DNA of 64,000 nucleotides from Aminobacterium sp. MB27-C1 (GTDB lineage: Bacteria > Synergistota > Synergistia > Synergistales > Aminobacteriaceae). The notes below the pieces were generated by a model. That model saw nothing but the letters and a program-made list of their open reading frames with translations, was not told where the DNA came from and made no database searches. This document shows, in pieces, positions 17,075 through 25,802 of this stretch (positions are counted from its first letter, which is position 1; every line of letters begins with the position of its first letter). Where the stretch lies: assembly GCF_030908405.1 (NCBI RefSeq), contig NZ_CP133089.1, forward strand, positions 1,612,001 through 1,676,000, read 5' to 3'. The translations under genes were made by a program, and so were the position numbers.

Positions 17075-17190
17075 TTTCCGAGTTGTATGACCTTCCTCTT
17101 TATTGAGATGGCCACCAACCGTCAGGGTATAGCTGGAAACGGCCATGCCTCCCATTCTTGGAAAGGAAAACCTATCCAGGGAGGGATGTA
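17075..17190 (+). promoter_or_regulatory. Molybdenum/tungsten cofactor riboswitch (moco/tuco motif)
   Basis: The leader carries GGCCACCA and then GCCTCCCATTCTTGGAAAGG, which match conserved segments of the moco RNA motif known from E. coli moaA. TGGCC (17109-17113) pairs with GGCCA (17141-17145). CCTCCC (17148-17153) pairs with GGGAGG (17179-17184), which is the Shine-Dalgarno of the next gene, so ligand binding could directly block translation. The downstream gene is a tungsten/molybdopterin enzyme, as expected. The 5' boundary is approximate, and I cannot tell the tungsten from the molybdenum variant. Confidence 0.82.
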
Positions 17191-17192
17191 AA

Positions 17193-19061
17193 GTGTTTAA
17201 TGTTTACACGGGTAAAATTTTGAACATTGACCTGACCAATAGCAAACACTGGATTGACGATCTTCCTGAAAACTGGATCAAAAATTATATTGGCGGAGAA
17301 GGTTTCGGAACACTTTATCTCGCGGAAAACCTAAAATCACGAATCGACCCCCTTTCAAAAGACAATAAATTACTCTTTATTTGTGGTCCTCTCACAGACA
17401 CAAAAGCCCCCTGTTCGGGGCGTACTGTTGTCATGTTTAAATCTCCTCTGACAGGAACAATTAGTGCATCAAATGCAGGTGGGGCCTGGGCGCCTCAACT
17501 TAAAAGAGCTGGTTATGACATGCTCGTTATTCATGGTTGTGCTCAAAAACCCACATATATATTTATTAATGACGAAGAAATTCATCTTTATTCTGCTGAA
17601 AAATTATGGGGACGAGACACACATGAGACAGAGCGTTTGATACGAGAAGAGATCGATAACTCAAAAGCAGAAGTGACAAGTATCGGAATTGCTGGAGAAA
17701 AAAAGGTTCGCTATGCAACGGTTATGATGGGACGTGACCATGCAGCTGGACGAGGTGGGGGCGGAGCTGTAATGGGGAGTAAAAATCTTAAGGCCATAGC
17801 CGTATATGGTTCTTCTCTTCCCCTCACCCCTCATAACCCAGAAAGATTTAATGAAAATGTAAAAGAAGCAATACAGGATTTACATAATGAAGCTTTTGTA
17901 AGAGAAGAAATGATGAAATTTGGTACTCCTTCCTTCTTTGATGCCATGAACGATCTTGGACTTGTTCCTGCCTATAACTGGCAACATACAACAACAGATT
18001 TCAATCAATATCTAGGACATCAAGCGTATCATGAAAAGCTAGACGTCCAACAAGATCGTTGCTATAACTGCCCCATTGGCTGCGTTCGTAAAACAACTAT
18101 TCCAGAGGGGAAATATAAGGGGCTCTCGGGAAGTGGCCCCGAATACGAAACAGTAGCAGCTTACGGACAAAAACTCGGCAATACTGACTTACACTCTATT
18201 ACAGCTGCAAATTATATTTCGAATAATCTTGGTCTTGACGTCATATCTACAGGTCAAGTCATAGCTACTGCCATGGAATGGTATGAAAAGGGAATTATCA
18301 ATAAGGAAGCCACAGACGGTCTTGATTTAACATGGGGGAATAGTGAAGCTATAGTCAAACTCGTAGAACGAATAGCGTATCGACAGGGTGATTTTGCAAC
18401 CTTGTTAGGAGAAGGCTCATTGCGCGCAGCTCAGACCCTCGGAGGAGAGGCCATAAAATATGTAATGCACGTAAAAGGACAAGAAATGGCCGCCGACGGC
18501 GTAAGAGCAAGCAAGGCAGAAGCTCTCTCTCACATGATTTCTCCTCGTGGTGCAGATCACCTTAGGCCTTATGGAGCTACGATAGACGCGTTTGGATATG
18601 TAGAAGAAGAGTTAGGAGTTAAAGAACAAGTGAATCCTCTCAGCGAAGAAAACAAAGATTGGGTTAAGCCTTTAGAAGAATTATCTATGTCCACGAATCT
18701 TCTAGGGGTATGCCTTTTTGCAAGCATAACCATCGCTATAAAGGGGAAACGGTGGGCAGAACTTTTTAGCAATGCCACTGGATTAAGCTATACCTACGCT
18801 GATCTGTTCAAAGTCAGTGAACGCGTTATTAATTTAGAAAGGCTCTTTAACATCCGAGAAGGATTTACACGAAAAGATGACTACCTTCCTGAACGCTTTA
18901 GCCAAGAATCAGCGGAAGAAGGACCAGGCAAAGGACAAGTCGTTGACCAAGAACGCCTTCTTGATCTTATCTACACTGTAAAAGGCTGGGACAAGCAAGG
19001 TATTCCAACAAAAGAAAAACTTAAGGAACTTGGTCTGACCGAGATAGCCCAGAAAATGTAA
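17193..19061 (+). CDS. Aldehyde:ferredoxin oxidoreductase (tungsten-pterin enzyme)
   Basis: About 622 residues, the usual length of the AOR family. The N-terminal domain VYTGKILNIDLTNSK...YIGGEGFGTLYLAENL is typical. APCSGRTVVMFKSPLTGTISASNAGGAWAPQLK and GRDHAAGRGGGGAVMGSKNLKAIAVYG are pterin-binding stretches. CYNCPIGCVRKT begins the [4Fe-4S] motif. The enzyme oxidises aldehydes, such as those from 2-oxoacid breakdown, to acids with ferredoxin. The GTG at 17193 was chosen because GGGAGGG lies 8 nt before it and is part of the riboswitch. The gene is monocistronic, with a riboswitch before it and a terminator after. Confidence 0.92.
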   Translation: MFNVYTGKILNIDLTNSKHWIDDLPENWIKNYIGGEGFGTLYLAENLKSRIDPLSKDNKLLFICGPLTDTKAPCSGRTVVMFKSPLTGTISASNAGGAWAPQLKRAGYDMLVIHGCAQKPTYIFINDEEIHLYSAEKLWGRDTHETERLIREEIDNSKAEVTSIGIAGEKKVRYATVMMGRDHAAGRGGGGAVMGSKNLKAIAVYGSSLPLTPHNPERFNENVKEAIQDLHNEAFVREEMMKFGTPSFFDAMNDLGLVPAYNWQHTTTDFNQYLGHQAYHEKLDVQQDRCYNCPIGCVRKTTIPEGKYKGLSGSGPEYETVAAYGQKLGNTDLHSITAANYISNNLGLDVISTGQVIATAMEWYEKGIINKEATDGLDLTWGNSEAIVKLVERIAYRQGDFATLLGEGSLRAAQTLGGEAIKYVMHVKGQEMAADGVRASKAEALSHMISPRGADHLRPYGATIDAFGYVEEELGVKEQVNPLSEENKDWVKPLEELSMSTNLLGVCLFASITIAIKGKRWAELFSNATGLSYTYADLFKVSERVINLERLFNIREGFTRKDDYLPERFSQESAEEGPGKGQVVDQERLLDLIYTVKGWDKQGIPTKEKLKELGLTEIAQKM

Positions 19062-19069
19062 AACCAAAA

Positions 19070-19108
19070 AGCGGAGTTGCATCGCTACAACGCAGCTCCG
19101 CTCACTTT
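19070..19108. terminator. Bidirectional terminator between AOR and the 5-oxoprolinase operon
   Basis: AGCGGAGTTGC pairs with GCAGCTCCGCT (one G-T pair) around an 11-nt loop, with T-rich sequence on the plus side and A-rich sequence on the other. It lies between convergent transcription units. Confidence 0.85.
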
Positions 19109-19125
19109 TCTCCTATAATCTTTCT

Positions 19126-19923
19126 TTAAAATACCGCATAAGAAGAATCCATTGGATCAGCAATAAACATATGTCCAGGAGCATGGGTAATAGCCAAAGG
19201 CGGTTTACTCGCCATAAGTGCTGCTTGTGGAGTAACACCACAAGCCCAGAATACAGGCACTTCATTATCGTAAATCGGTACAGCATCTCCAAAGTCCGGA
19301 GAATTGACATCTTTAATTCCAATAGCTTCTGGATTGCCAATATGAATAGGCGCCCCATGTACTGCCGGGAACCGGCCTGTCGACAGGACAGCGGTGGACA
19401 CCTGATTGTAAGGAATGGGACGCATACTGACTACCATAGGTCCAGATAAACGTCCAGCAGGCTTGCACTGAATATTTGTAATATACATGGGGACATTAGA
19501 ACCTTTTTCTATATGTCGCACTGGAATTTTGGCGTCAAGCAAAGCGCTTTCAAAGGTAAAAGAACAACCTAGAAGAAAGGCGACAAAATCATCTCGCCAA
19601 TATTTAAGAATATCTTTAGGTTCATCAACACATTGACCATCTATCCAGACTCGATATTTGGGAATATCTGTTCTTATATCTGCACCTGGAGCAACTATTT
19701 TAGGTTCTGGATCTCCAGGCTCCGTCACGTCTAACACAGGACAAGGTTTGGGATTTCGCTGGGCAAAAACCAAAAAATCGTATGCCCAATCTTTAGGCAA
19801 TACTACAAGATTAGCTTGTACATGACCTTTTGCCATTCCAGGGGTAGGAAGGTCATAATCGCCTTTTCGTATTATTTCTCGAACTTGCTGCGGAGAGTAT
19901 TCTGAAAACGCCGATCCTTTCAT
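19126..19923 (-). CDS. DUF1445 protein, putative hydro-lyase / D-glutamate cyclase (YcsI-like)
   Basis: A 265-residue DUF1445 protein. [39 protein letters not shown] is the N-terminal signature, [26 protein letters not shown] the middle, and [21 protein letters not shown] the C-terminal His/Asp motif. Mammalian D-glutamate cyclase carries this domain and forms 5-oxo-D-proline from D-glutamate. Here it overlaps the PxpA gene by 4 nt at the end of a 5-oxoprolinase operon, the arrangement of Bacillus ycsI. A role in making or using 5-oxoproline is likely; the exact reaction is inferred. Confidence 0.85.
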   Translation of the reverse strand: MKGSAFSEYSPQQVREIIRKGDYDLPTPGMAKGHVQANLVVLPKDWAYDFLVFAQRNPKPCPVLDVTEPGDPEPKIVAPGADIRTDIPKYRVWIDGQCVDEPKDILKYWRDDFVAFLLGCSFTFESALLDAKIPVRHIEKGSNVPMYITNIQCKPAGRLSGPMVVSMRPIPYNQVSTAVLSTGRFPAVHGAPIHIGNPEAIGIKDVNSPDFGDAVPIYDNEVPVFWACGVTPQAALMASKPPLAITHAPGHMFIADPMDSSYAVF

Positions 19924-20693
19924 GCTCTCAACACCTCCCTAATACTTCGAATAGCAATCCCCTCTTTAAGAAGAGTTTCCCTTATAGATGCGGCCATTGC
20001 AACAGCACTTGGTGTATCACCATGAAGGCATATAGAATGAGGCCTCAGGTGAATAGTTGTTCCATCTATAGCTTCTATAGCACCTTCTGTTACCATCTTA
20101 ATAACACGTTTCGCAGCTATCTCTATATCATGAATAACAGCTCCCGGTTGTTTGCGAGGAACTAGTGAACCATCTGCCTGATATGCTCTGTCAGCAAAAG
20201 CTTCAATTGCAAAGGGTACATCTAGTTTGTTAGCAGCCTTTTCAAAGGATGAGTTTGCCAACCCCAGCAGAATAAGATCATCGCCTGCATCTTTTACTGC
20301 CTGAGCAATCGCTTCAGCTAAAGACAAATCCTTAGCAGCCTGATTATACATAGCTCCATGAGGTTTTACGTGTTGCAAGGAAGCCCCGCGTGCTTTGCAG
20401 GCAGCCTGAATAGCTCCTACCTGATATAGGCAATAGGCATACACCTCATCTGCAGAACACGCCATATTTCTTCGCCCAAATCCCATAAGATCTGGATATC
20501 CCGGATGAGCTCCTACCGCAACGTTACTATTAACGGCTTCTTCTACTGTTTTTAACATAACTTGAGGGTCTCCAGCATGGAACCCGCAGGCGATATTAGC
20601 AGAACTGATGCTTTTCATAACATCTCTATCGTGCCCTAAAACATATGTTCCAAAACTTTCACCCAAGTCGCTATTTAAATCTACAGAGAACAT
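19920..20693 (-). CDS. pxpA: 5-oxoprolinase subunit A (LamB/YcsF family)
   Basis: A 257-residue TIM-barrel-like subunit. [11 protein letters not shown] at the N-terminus, [11 protein letters not shown] and [16 protein letters not shown] are the LamB/YcsF signatures. HGAMYNQA and [13 protein letters not shown] follow. With PxpB and PxpC it opens 5-oxo-L-proline to glutamate using ATP. The start at 20693 (MFSVDLNSD) follows AAGGGATGATT; an earlier in-frame start adds ten charged residues and has no binding site. The adjoining genes are PxpC upstream and DUF1445 downstream, overlapping the latter by 4 nt. Confidence 0.92.
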   Translation of the reverse strand: MFSVDLNSDLGESFGTYVLGHDRDVMKSISSANIACGFHAGDPQVMLKTVEEAVNSNVAVGAHPGYPDLMGFGRRNMACSADEVYAYCLYQVGAIQAACKARGASLQHVKPHGAMYNQAAKDLSLAEAIAQAVKDAGDDLILLGLANSSFEKAANKLDVPFAIEAFADRAYQADGSLVPRKQPGAVIHDIEIAAKRVIKMVTEGAIEAIDGTTIHLRPHSICLHGDTPSAVAMAASIRETLLKEGIAIRSIREVLRA

Positions 20694-20719
20694 GGAATCA
20701 TCCCTTCTTCTCGTAAAAA

Positions 20720-21799
20720 TCAATTTTCAATGCGTTCCCAGTCAACCATATAAGAATGTCCGTCCACAGTAAGCTTCCACGTACCAGACGAAACTGGCAT
20801 TTCCGATTTATGCCCAATTGTGGAAGTTGGGATTCTTGTAATCCAGGTTGCTACATTTTGCTTTAGTTTGGAAACTTGACCAGCCTCTTTTTGGGTAATC
20901 AAAACAGCCTCTTCAAAGGATACTTGTTTAAAAGAAACCTTTTCTCCTGGCAAACGTTGTGCAATCGCCGAAATATCGGGAGAACATAGAACAGCTATTT
21001 TCGTATATCCCCCTGTCGTCTGACGATCAGCAAGCATCACAATTGGCTGTCCATGTCCAGGAACTTGAATAGAGCCAAGTGGAATAGCATCAGAAATAAT
21101 GTCTGCTCCCTCTAGGTGCTCAACAACAGGTCCTTCCAAACGGTATCCCATTCTATCTGCAGAATCAGTAATTTTATATGATTCAGACAGAAATGTTTCT
21201 ACTCCCTTAGGGGAAAATGCATCATTTTGAGGACCTAGAACTACACGAAGGGGTTGACCTTCTCTCCGCTCAGGCAAAACATCGGAAGGACATTTGAAAT
21301 CTATAAACCGCTGCCACAAAATATGAGGTTCACCAGTATTAAGAACGTCACCCTTTACAAGTGCGCGTCCATCAAAGCCACCTATATGAGCTCTAAGGTA
21401 TGTTGAGCGGCTCCCCATAATAATAGGAACATCTATTCCGCCTGAAAAAACGACATATGCACGACATCCATTACCTTTCATGCCGCTAAAAGAAAGGATA
21501 TCGCCTTCTTTAACTTTATAAACCGTGTTACAACACGAAGCTATTCCGTTGATAGAGAAACCAAGATCAGCACCTGTAACAACTACAGCCCCCTCCCCTT
21601 CTAACACCGATAAGGTAGGGCCTAATACTGTCACTTCAAGACATGCAGCATCTTTATTGTTTCCCACCATAACATTGCCAATTTTCAAAGCAAAAAGATC
21701 CATAGCACCAGCAACTGGCATTCCTTTGCCTTGAAATCCCCATCTTCCCACATCTTGAACAGTCGTAAGCATTCCCGGCTGTATAATTTTTATCTTCAT
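20720..21799 (-). CDS. pxpC: 5-oxoprolinase subunit C (KipA / carboxyltransferase-like)
   Basis: A 359-residue AHS2-domain protein. IIQPGMLTTVQDVGRWGFQGKGMPVAGAMD is the exact family opening, followed by EVTVLGPTL and GHGQPIVMLADRQTTGGYTKIA toward the C-terminus. It is often mis-annotated as biotin-dependent carboxyltransferase or urea-amidolyase; the PxpA/PxpB neighbours favour 5-oxoprolinase. It overlaps the PxpB gene by 4 nt. Confidence 0.9.
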   Translation of the reverse strand: MKIKIIQPGMLTTVQDVGRWGFQGKGMPVAGAMDLFALKIGNVMVGNNKDAACLEVTVLGPTLSVLEGEGAVVVTGADLGFSINGIASCCNTVYKVKEGDILSFSGMKGNGCRAYVVFSGGIDVPIIMGSRSTYLRAHIGGFDGRALVKGDVLNTGEPHILWQRFIDFKCPSDVLPERREGQPLRVVLGPQNDAFSPKGVETFLSESYKITDSADRMGYRLEGPVVEHLEGADIISDAIPLGSIQVPGHGQPIVMLADRQTTGGYTKIAVLCSPDISAIAQRLPGEKVSFKQVSFEEAVLITQKEAGQVSKLKQNVATWITRIPTSTIGHKSEMPVSSGTWKLTVDGHSYMVDWERIEN

Positions 21800-22548
21800 G
21801 CCGGAACCTCTCCTTTATTGAACATTTCGGGAGTATATGTTCCATGAGCAACCTGTATTTCGATATTTTTATACTCTTCCTCCGAAATGGGCTGAAAACG
21901 TATCCACAACCCGGCATCAACTAATGTGGGAGGCTCATGGCCTGCATCAAACATACGCAAAGGTGTTCGTCCTATAAGCTGCCATCCACCAGGGCTATCA
22001 ATCGGATAAATTCCTGTCTGCTTACCGGCTATTCCCACACTTCCAGCAGGAATTTTTTCTCGAGGTTCCTTCAAACGAGGTGTCGCAATTGTTTCATCCA
22101 TTCCACCAAGATATGAGAAACCAGGAGTAAAACCAAGCATATAACAGTAATAATCTGGAGAAGAATGCCGATTTATAATTTCTTCTTCCGTTAGTCCTGT
22201 ATGATGAACAACATTATCAAGGTCCGGTCCAAAATCACGACCGTAACAGACAGGGATAATGATACCAACCCCTTTTTCAACACCTGACTCTGACTCTGCA
22301 GCAATTGCCAAACGCTTTAAAAGAGAAAGAAAATGCATTGGTTGTTCTACCTTTACAGGATCAAAGTAAATTGCAAGAGAGCGATATGTAGGAACGAACT
22401 CATGCACTCCGGAAATTTTTCTTTTTTCCAAAATACGCCGCAAAGCCTGAACTCTAGCATTGATTTCCAATCCAATGGAATTGCCGTATTCCACAATTAT
22501 GCAACTATCACCAGCAAGAAGAACTTTCGGCCACTGTTGGTCTTCCAA
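21796..22548 (-). CDS. pxpB: 5-oxoprolinase subunit B (KipI family)
   Basis: A 250-residue AHS1-domain protein. GDSCIIVEYGNSIGLEINARVQALRRIL is the N-terminal motif, PVCYGRDFGPDLDNVVHHTGLTEEEII the central one, and GFTPGFSYLGGMDETIATPRLKEPREKIPAGSVGIAGKQTGIYPIDSPGGWQLIGRTP the strongly conserved end. With PxpC it probably phosphorylates or handles 5-oxoproline for PxpA. It is the second gene of the operon after the NRAMP-like carrier. Confidence 0.92.
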   Translation of the reverse strand: MEDQQWPKVLLAGDSCIIVEYGNSIGLEINARVQALRRILEKRKISGVHEFVPTYRSLAIYFDPVKVEQPMHFLSLLKRLAIAAESESGVEKGVGIIIPVCYGRDFGPDLDNVVHHTGLTEEEIINRHSSPDYYCYMLGFTPGFSYLGGMDETIATPRLKEPREKIPAGSVGIAGKQTGIYPIDSPGGWQLIGRTPLRMFDAGHEPPTLVDAGLWIRFQPISEEEYKNIEIQVAHGTYTPEMFNKGEVPA

Positions 22549-22580
22549 ATTACATTCACCTCCAACAGATCAGAATAGTT

Positions 22581-23807
22581 TTAAGAGAAAAGAGTAAAGA
22601 TTTTTGTAAATGATTTTATACCCATCCAAAGAGTAAAAGCTGCCACTACATATCCTAAAACTGTCATCCATATTGGATGATGATAAGAACCCACTACCTC
22701 TTTCTTATAAGCAGCAAGAAGTACTGATACAAGAGACAGAGGAAGAATAAGCCCGTTAATTGAACCTGCAAAAATAAGAAGGGTGACTGGCTGTCCAATT
22801 GTAGAAAAAATAGTTGTTGAAACTACTATAAACCCAATCATCCACCATCTAAGATGTGTTTCTACTGTACTAAAGAGCGTTTTAAGAAAAGATATTGACG
22901 TGTATGAAGCGCCAATTACCGAAGTAATTCCAGCTGCCCATATAACTACACCAAAAACTTTATAACCTAACTCGCCCGCTCCAAGACGAAAAGCTGATGC
23001 AGGTGGATTAGCAGGGTCAAGTGTTTGCCCAGTAGCGACAACACCTAATACAGCAAGGAAAAGCAAAATACGCATAATACCTGTAATACCTATAGCATTA
23101 GAAGCCCCTCGTGTAATCGCTCCCAAATTTTCTTGCCCTACAATACCTGCGTCTATAATACGATGTGCCCCGGCAAAAGTAATGTATCCTCCTACCGTTC
23201 CACCTATTAGAGTTAAAATAATCATCCAATCAATTTTAGAAGGAAGGATTGCTTCTTTTACAGCAAGGGCAACTGGTGGTTTTGTGTTGAAAACCATATA
23301 CAACACTAACGCAATCATCATAAAGCCAAGGATCTTGGTAAAAGTATCCATAGCTTTGCCAAGCTCTTTACGCAAGAAAAGGAGAACAGCGATAGCAGCA
23401 CTAACGACAGCTCCTATTTTTAACGGAACGCCTGCTACTACATTCAGACCCATGGCAGCACCTGCAATATTCCCTATATTGAAAACAAGTCCCCCCAATG
23501 CTACAGCAAAGGCCAAAAAGTAACCGAGTCCAGGTAGCACCTTATTAGCAACATCTTGCGCACGCATGCCTGATACGGCAAGGATTCTCCAAATGTTGAT
23601 CTGCACAATAAAACTTAAGATAAGAGAAAGAATTATTCCAAACGAAAAGGCGGCTTTTAAATTCTGCGTAAAAACCGCAGATTGTGTTAGAAACCCTGGT
23701 CCTATTGCTGAAGTAGCCATGAGAAAAGCAGCTCCCAACAAAACACTTAATGTTCCTTTCTTGTCCAGAGCTTTTTTTTCTCCCATCTCTTTCGTTGTAC
23801 CGTTCAT
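22581..23807 (-). CDS. NRAMP-like LeuT-fold transporter (YcsG type), probable organic substrate
   Basis: About 408 residues with some 11 hydrophobic helices and overall NRAMP family shape. True NRAMP metal carriers have DPGN in helix 1 and a Met-bearing MPHN segment in helix 6. Here the helix-1 place reads IGPGFLTQ, with Asp and Asn both lost, and the helix-6 region reads GITSVIGASYTSISF without the Met. It leads an operon with PxpB, PxpC, PxpA and DUF1445, the same gene set as Bacillus ycsFGI-kipIA, so it may carry 5-oxoproline or a related acid instead of manganese. The start at 23807 follows GGAGGTGG. Confidence 0.8.
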   Translation of the reverse strand: MNGTTKEMGEKKALDKKGTLSVLLGAAFLMATSAIGPGFLTQSAVFTQNLKAAFSFGIILSLILSFIVQINIWRILAVSGMRAQDVANKVLPGLGYFLAFAVALGGLVFNIGNIAGAAMGLNVVAGVPLKIGAVVSAAIAVLLFLRKELGKAMDTFTKILGFMMIALVLYMVFNTKPPVALAVKEAILPSKIDWMIILTLIGGTVGGYITFAGAHRIIDAGIVGQENLGAITRGASNAIGITGIMRILLFLAVLGVVATGQTLDPANPPASAFRLGAGELGYKVFGVVIWAAGITSVIGASYTSISFLKTLFSTVETHLRWWMIGFIVVSTTIFSTIGQPVTLLIFAGSINGLILPLSLVSVLLAAYKKEVVGSYHHPIWMTVLGYVVAAFTLWMGIKSFTKIFTLFS

Positions 23808-23983
23808 AAGCACCACCTCCAAGTCAATTTAATTTAATAGTATCATAAAGAAAAGTCAGGCTAGATTTTTTTATTTTATTTTTATAGAATTTTAAGGGAA
23901 ATTTATGATAAATACTTTTTATATATAAATAAGTAGTTTTTAAATAAAAAATAGATAGATTTGAAAGGAAAAACCGAAGAACT

Positions 23984-25024
23984 TCAATGTTGCTTTTCTT
24001 TATATTCAACCTTAAGTATAAGTAAAAGATGATAATAGCCTTTATTTTGAGATATATGTATAGACTCTTCAATTTCGTTACATGTAGATCGGCGGACAAT
24101 AGATTGAAAAGCCATAATATCGTGAGCCTGAGGAGGTTTCCTAAATTTTAACCACATATTGAGCACTTCTCCATGCTGCTCTATTAATTTTATGAGAGAT
24201 TTACTTTTGAGAAGAATTTGAGAAAGGCTATACGTGCATGTTTCTTTAACTGCTAGTTCCGTAGATTGCTCTTTATTTTCTACTTCAATAGGTAAAACAT
24301 GGCGGTATACCCCCTGAAAAGCTCCTTGTTTTTTTGTTTGAAGAACGAAAGGAGGAGTTTGAACATGAAGATGACCAAAATACCATTTTTGAAAATGAAG
24401 ACGAGGAATTAACGTATCAAAATAAATGGCTACTGGATCTCGAGGAACGTGACACGGATTGATCTGAACCCCAATATATTTTGTTCGTAGCAACTCTATT
24501 AAAACAGATAAAGGTGCCATATGAGTAAATACATAATCGACATTCCAGTGTACGGCTTCTAAAGACTGCCATCCTCGTACAATTTCCTCCTCGGAAGGTA
24601 TTTCTCTCTCCCACCATGAAAGGCCAGGCCTTCGAAAACATCTGTCTAAACTCAGTGCTCCTCCAAACGCAAAACACGAGTAACCAGCGATGGTATATAT
24701 ATAACCTCGCCTCAGATGAAATATTTTTTTGTCTTTTACTACTCCAACAGGGTTTCCAAAACGTATCTCAGTGGGAAGGGCGTCAAGTCTTGTAAAATTC
24801 TCGTGATTCCCATCTATAAAAAGAGTCGTCCATGGCGCGGACGAAAGCCAATCCATCCATTGTATTTCTTTTTCTGTCGGTTCTGGAGCAAAAAGAAGGC
24901 CAAAATCACCTGCAATGAGCAAATAATCTTGCGCATTTAAATTTTTACCTATCGCATGATAAAAAGGTAACAACTCATCCATTTCTATGACTCCGTGCTT
25001 ATCGCCGGTGACATAAAGGGACAT
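23984..25024 (-). CDS. Metallophosphoesterase (calcineurin-like)
   Basis: 346 residues; the first 215 or so form a calcineurin-like domain. The metal motifs are YVTGDKHG (GDxH), LIAGDFG (GD), FIDGNHEN (GNHE), FTHMAP (H) and FGHLHVQTP (GHxH). The C-terminal 110 residues are not recognised. The substrate is unknown; relatives split phosphoesters in nucleotides, proteins or nucleic acids. AAAGGAGG precedes the ATG. It lies 176 nt upstream of the NRAMP-like gene on the same strand, with an AT-rich gap between. Confidence 0.82.
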   Translation of the reverse strand: MSLYVTGDKHGVIEMDELLPFYHAIGKNLNAQDYLLIAGDFGLLFAPEPTEKEIQWMDWLSSAPWTTLFIDGNHENFTRLDALPTEIRFGNPVGVVKDKKIFHLRRGYIYTIAGYSCFAFGGALSLDRCFRRPGLSWWEREIPSEEEIVRGWQSLEAVHWNVDYVFTHMAPLSVLIELLRTKYIGVQINPCHVPRDPVAIYFDTLIPRLHFQKWYFGHLHVQTPPFVLQTKKQGAFQGVYRHVLPIEVENKEQSTELAVKETCTYSLSQILLKSKSLIKLIEQHGEVLNMWLKFRKPPQAHDIMAFQSIVRRSTCNEIEESIHISQNKGYYHLLLILKVEYKEKQH

Positions 25025-25118
25025 GAATGCCTCCTTTTTTTACAAACTATATTTTTTAATTATTATCACTGAAAAGGACATCAAACACCAGAGAAAATCT
25101 CAAAAAAAGATATAAAAA

Positions 25119-25143
25119 AAGACGCCCTTGAAGGGCGTCTTTA
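25119..25143. terminator. Terminator after the cold-shock gene
   Basis: AAAGACGCCC and GGGCGTCTTT form a tight stem around TTGA, with A and T runs on both sides. Read on the minus strand it ends the csp message, with a long T run. Confidence 0.9.
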
Positions 25144-25177
25144 ACTATCTTCTGCCTAAAATCAATGTAAAATTATC

Positions 25178-25378
25178 TTACAGAGGTTTAACGTTGGCAG
25201 CCTGAGGACCTTTCTTGCCGGTCTCAATATCGAAAGAAACCTGCTGTCCCTCATCAAGAGTCTTAAAACCATCAACCTGGATGGCGCTAAAATGAACGAA
25301 ATAATCCTTTCCGTCCTCACCTGTGATAAAACCATAGCCCTTTGTGCCGTTAAACCATTTTACTGTTCCTTGTGTCAA
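25178..25378 (-). CDS. Cold-shock domain protein (CspA family)
   Basis: A 66-residue OB-fold protein. [30 protein letters not shown] contains both RNA-binding motifs (KGYGFI and VFVHF-like). [24 protein letters not shown] is the standard end. The start is TTG at 25378, seven nt after AGGAGG; no ATG gives a sensible product. Members melt RNA structure and aid translation at low temperature or in growth. It has its own promoter, a roughly 50-nt leader and a terminator. Confidence 0.93.
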   Translation of the reverse strand: MTQGTVKWFNGTKGYGFITGEDGKDYFVHFSAIQVDGFKTLDEGQQVSFDIETGKKGPQAANVKPL

Positions 25379-25427
25379 GATGTTGCCTCCTAAAATGTTT
25401 TTACTGCGACTTTTCTGCAGCTTGGTA

Positions 25428-25456
25428 AGCATACAGGTTTTCTGTATATTTGTCAA
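25428..25456 (-). promoter_or_regulatory. Promoter of the cold-shock gene
   Basis: The minus strand has TTGACA, a 17-nt spacer and TATGCT, about 50 nt before the TTG start. The spacing is ideal and the match strong. Confidence 0.8.
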
Positions 25457-25627
25457 GAAATTTTTTTCAATCAATAAAATATCCCAATTTCATCTTTTAC
25501 AAATACATATATCACCTGGACACATTACTTCCTCATACTTCAATAAATCAACGACATTCCAATTGACATGAATCAAACATTATGTTACCTTCTTTAAAAT
25601 TTTTAACGTCTGAAAGGAGGAGTATTC

Positions 25628-25711
25628 GTGTTTCAGTTACATAACAATAACAACGTAACAATAACTACTATGACGACATGCGGAACCCCTCCTGGAGTGG
25701 CGGGCGATTAG
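25628..25711 (+). CDS. Thr-rich leader peptide of the homoserine dehydrogenase operon
   Basis: A 27-codon frame starting GTG behind AAAGGAGG reads VFQLHNNNNV, then TITTMTTCGT, then PPGVAGD and stop. It has six Thr codons and one Ile within ten codons. It is directly followed by a strong terminator and then a homoserine dehydrogenase gene. Leader peptides rich in the end-product amino acid are the hallmark of transcription attenuation, as in the E. coli thr operon. The segment just after the Thr codons (GGAACCCC, 25682-25689) can pair with GGGGTCTCC in the terminator's 5' arm, giving the rival antiterminator. Confidence 0.82.
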   Translation: MFQLHNNNNVTITTMTTCGTPPGVAGD

Positions 25712-25733
25712 TTCGCTCTGCTTCGAAACTTCA

Positions 25734-25778
25734 GCCGGGGGTCTCCGCTTTATATGGAGATCCCCGGCTTTTTTATTT
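25734..25778 (+). terminator. Attenuator terminator in the homoserine dehydrogenase leader
   Basis: GCCGGGGGTCTCC (25734-25746) pairs with GGAGATCCCCGGC (25756-25768) around a 9-nt loop, followed by a T-rich tract. It lies between the leader peptide stop and the structural gene. Its 5' arm can instead pair with GGAACCCC in the leader, so ribosome position at the Thr codons should decide termination. Confidence 0.88.
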
Positions 25779-25802
25779 TACGATGAAAAGAGGAATGAAA
25801 TT

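Noticed and set aside
20720-22548. Urea amidolyase or biotin carboxylase subunits
   Set aside because: There is no biotin carboxylase domain or biotin carrier motif, and PxpA is adjacent, so the KipI/KipA-type proteins belong to 5-oxoprolinase.
23808-23983. A small AT-rich gene upstream of the NRAMP-like gene
   Set aside because: Frames there give only Lys/Ile/Tyr-rich low-complexity translations without a good start signal; it looks like promoter or spacer.
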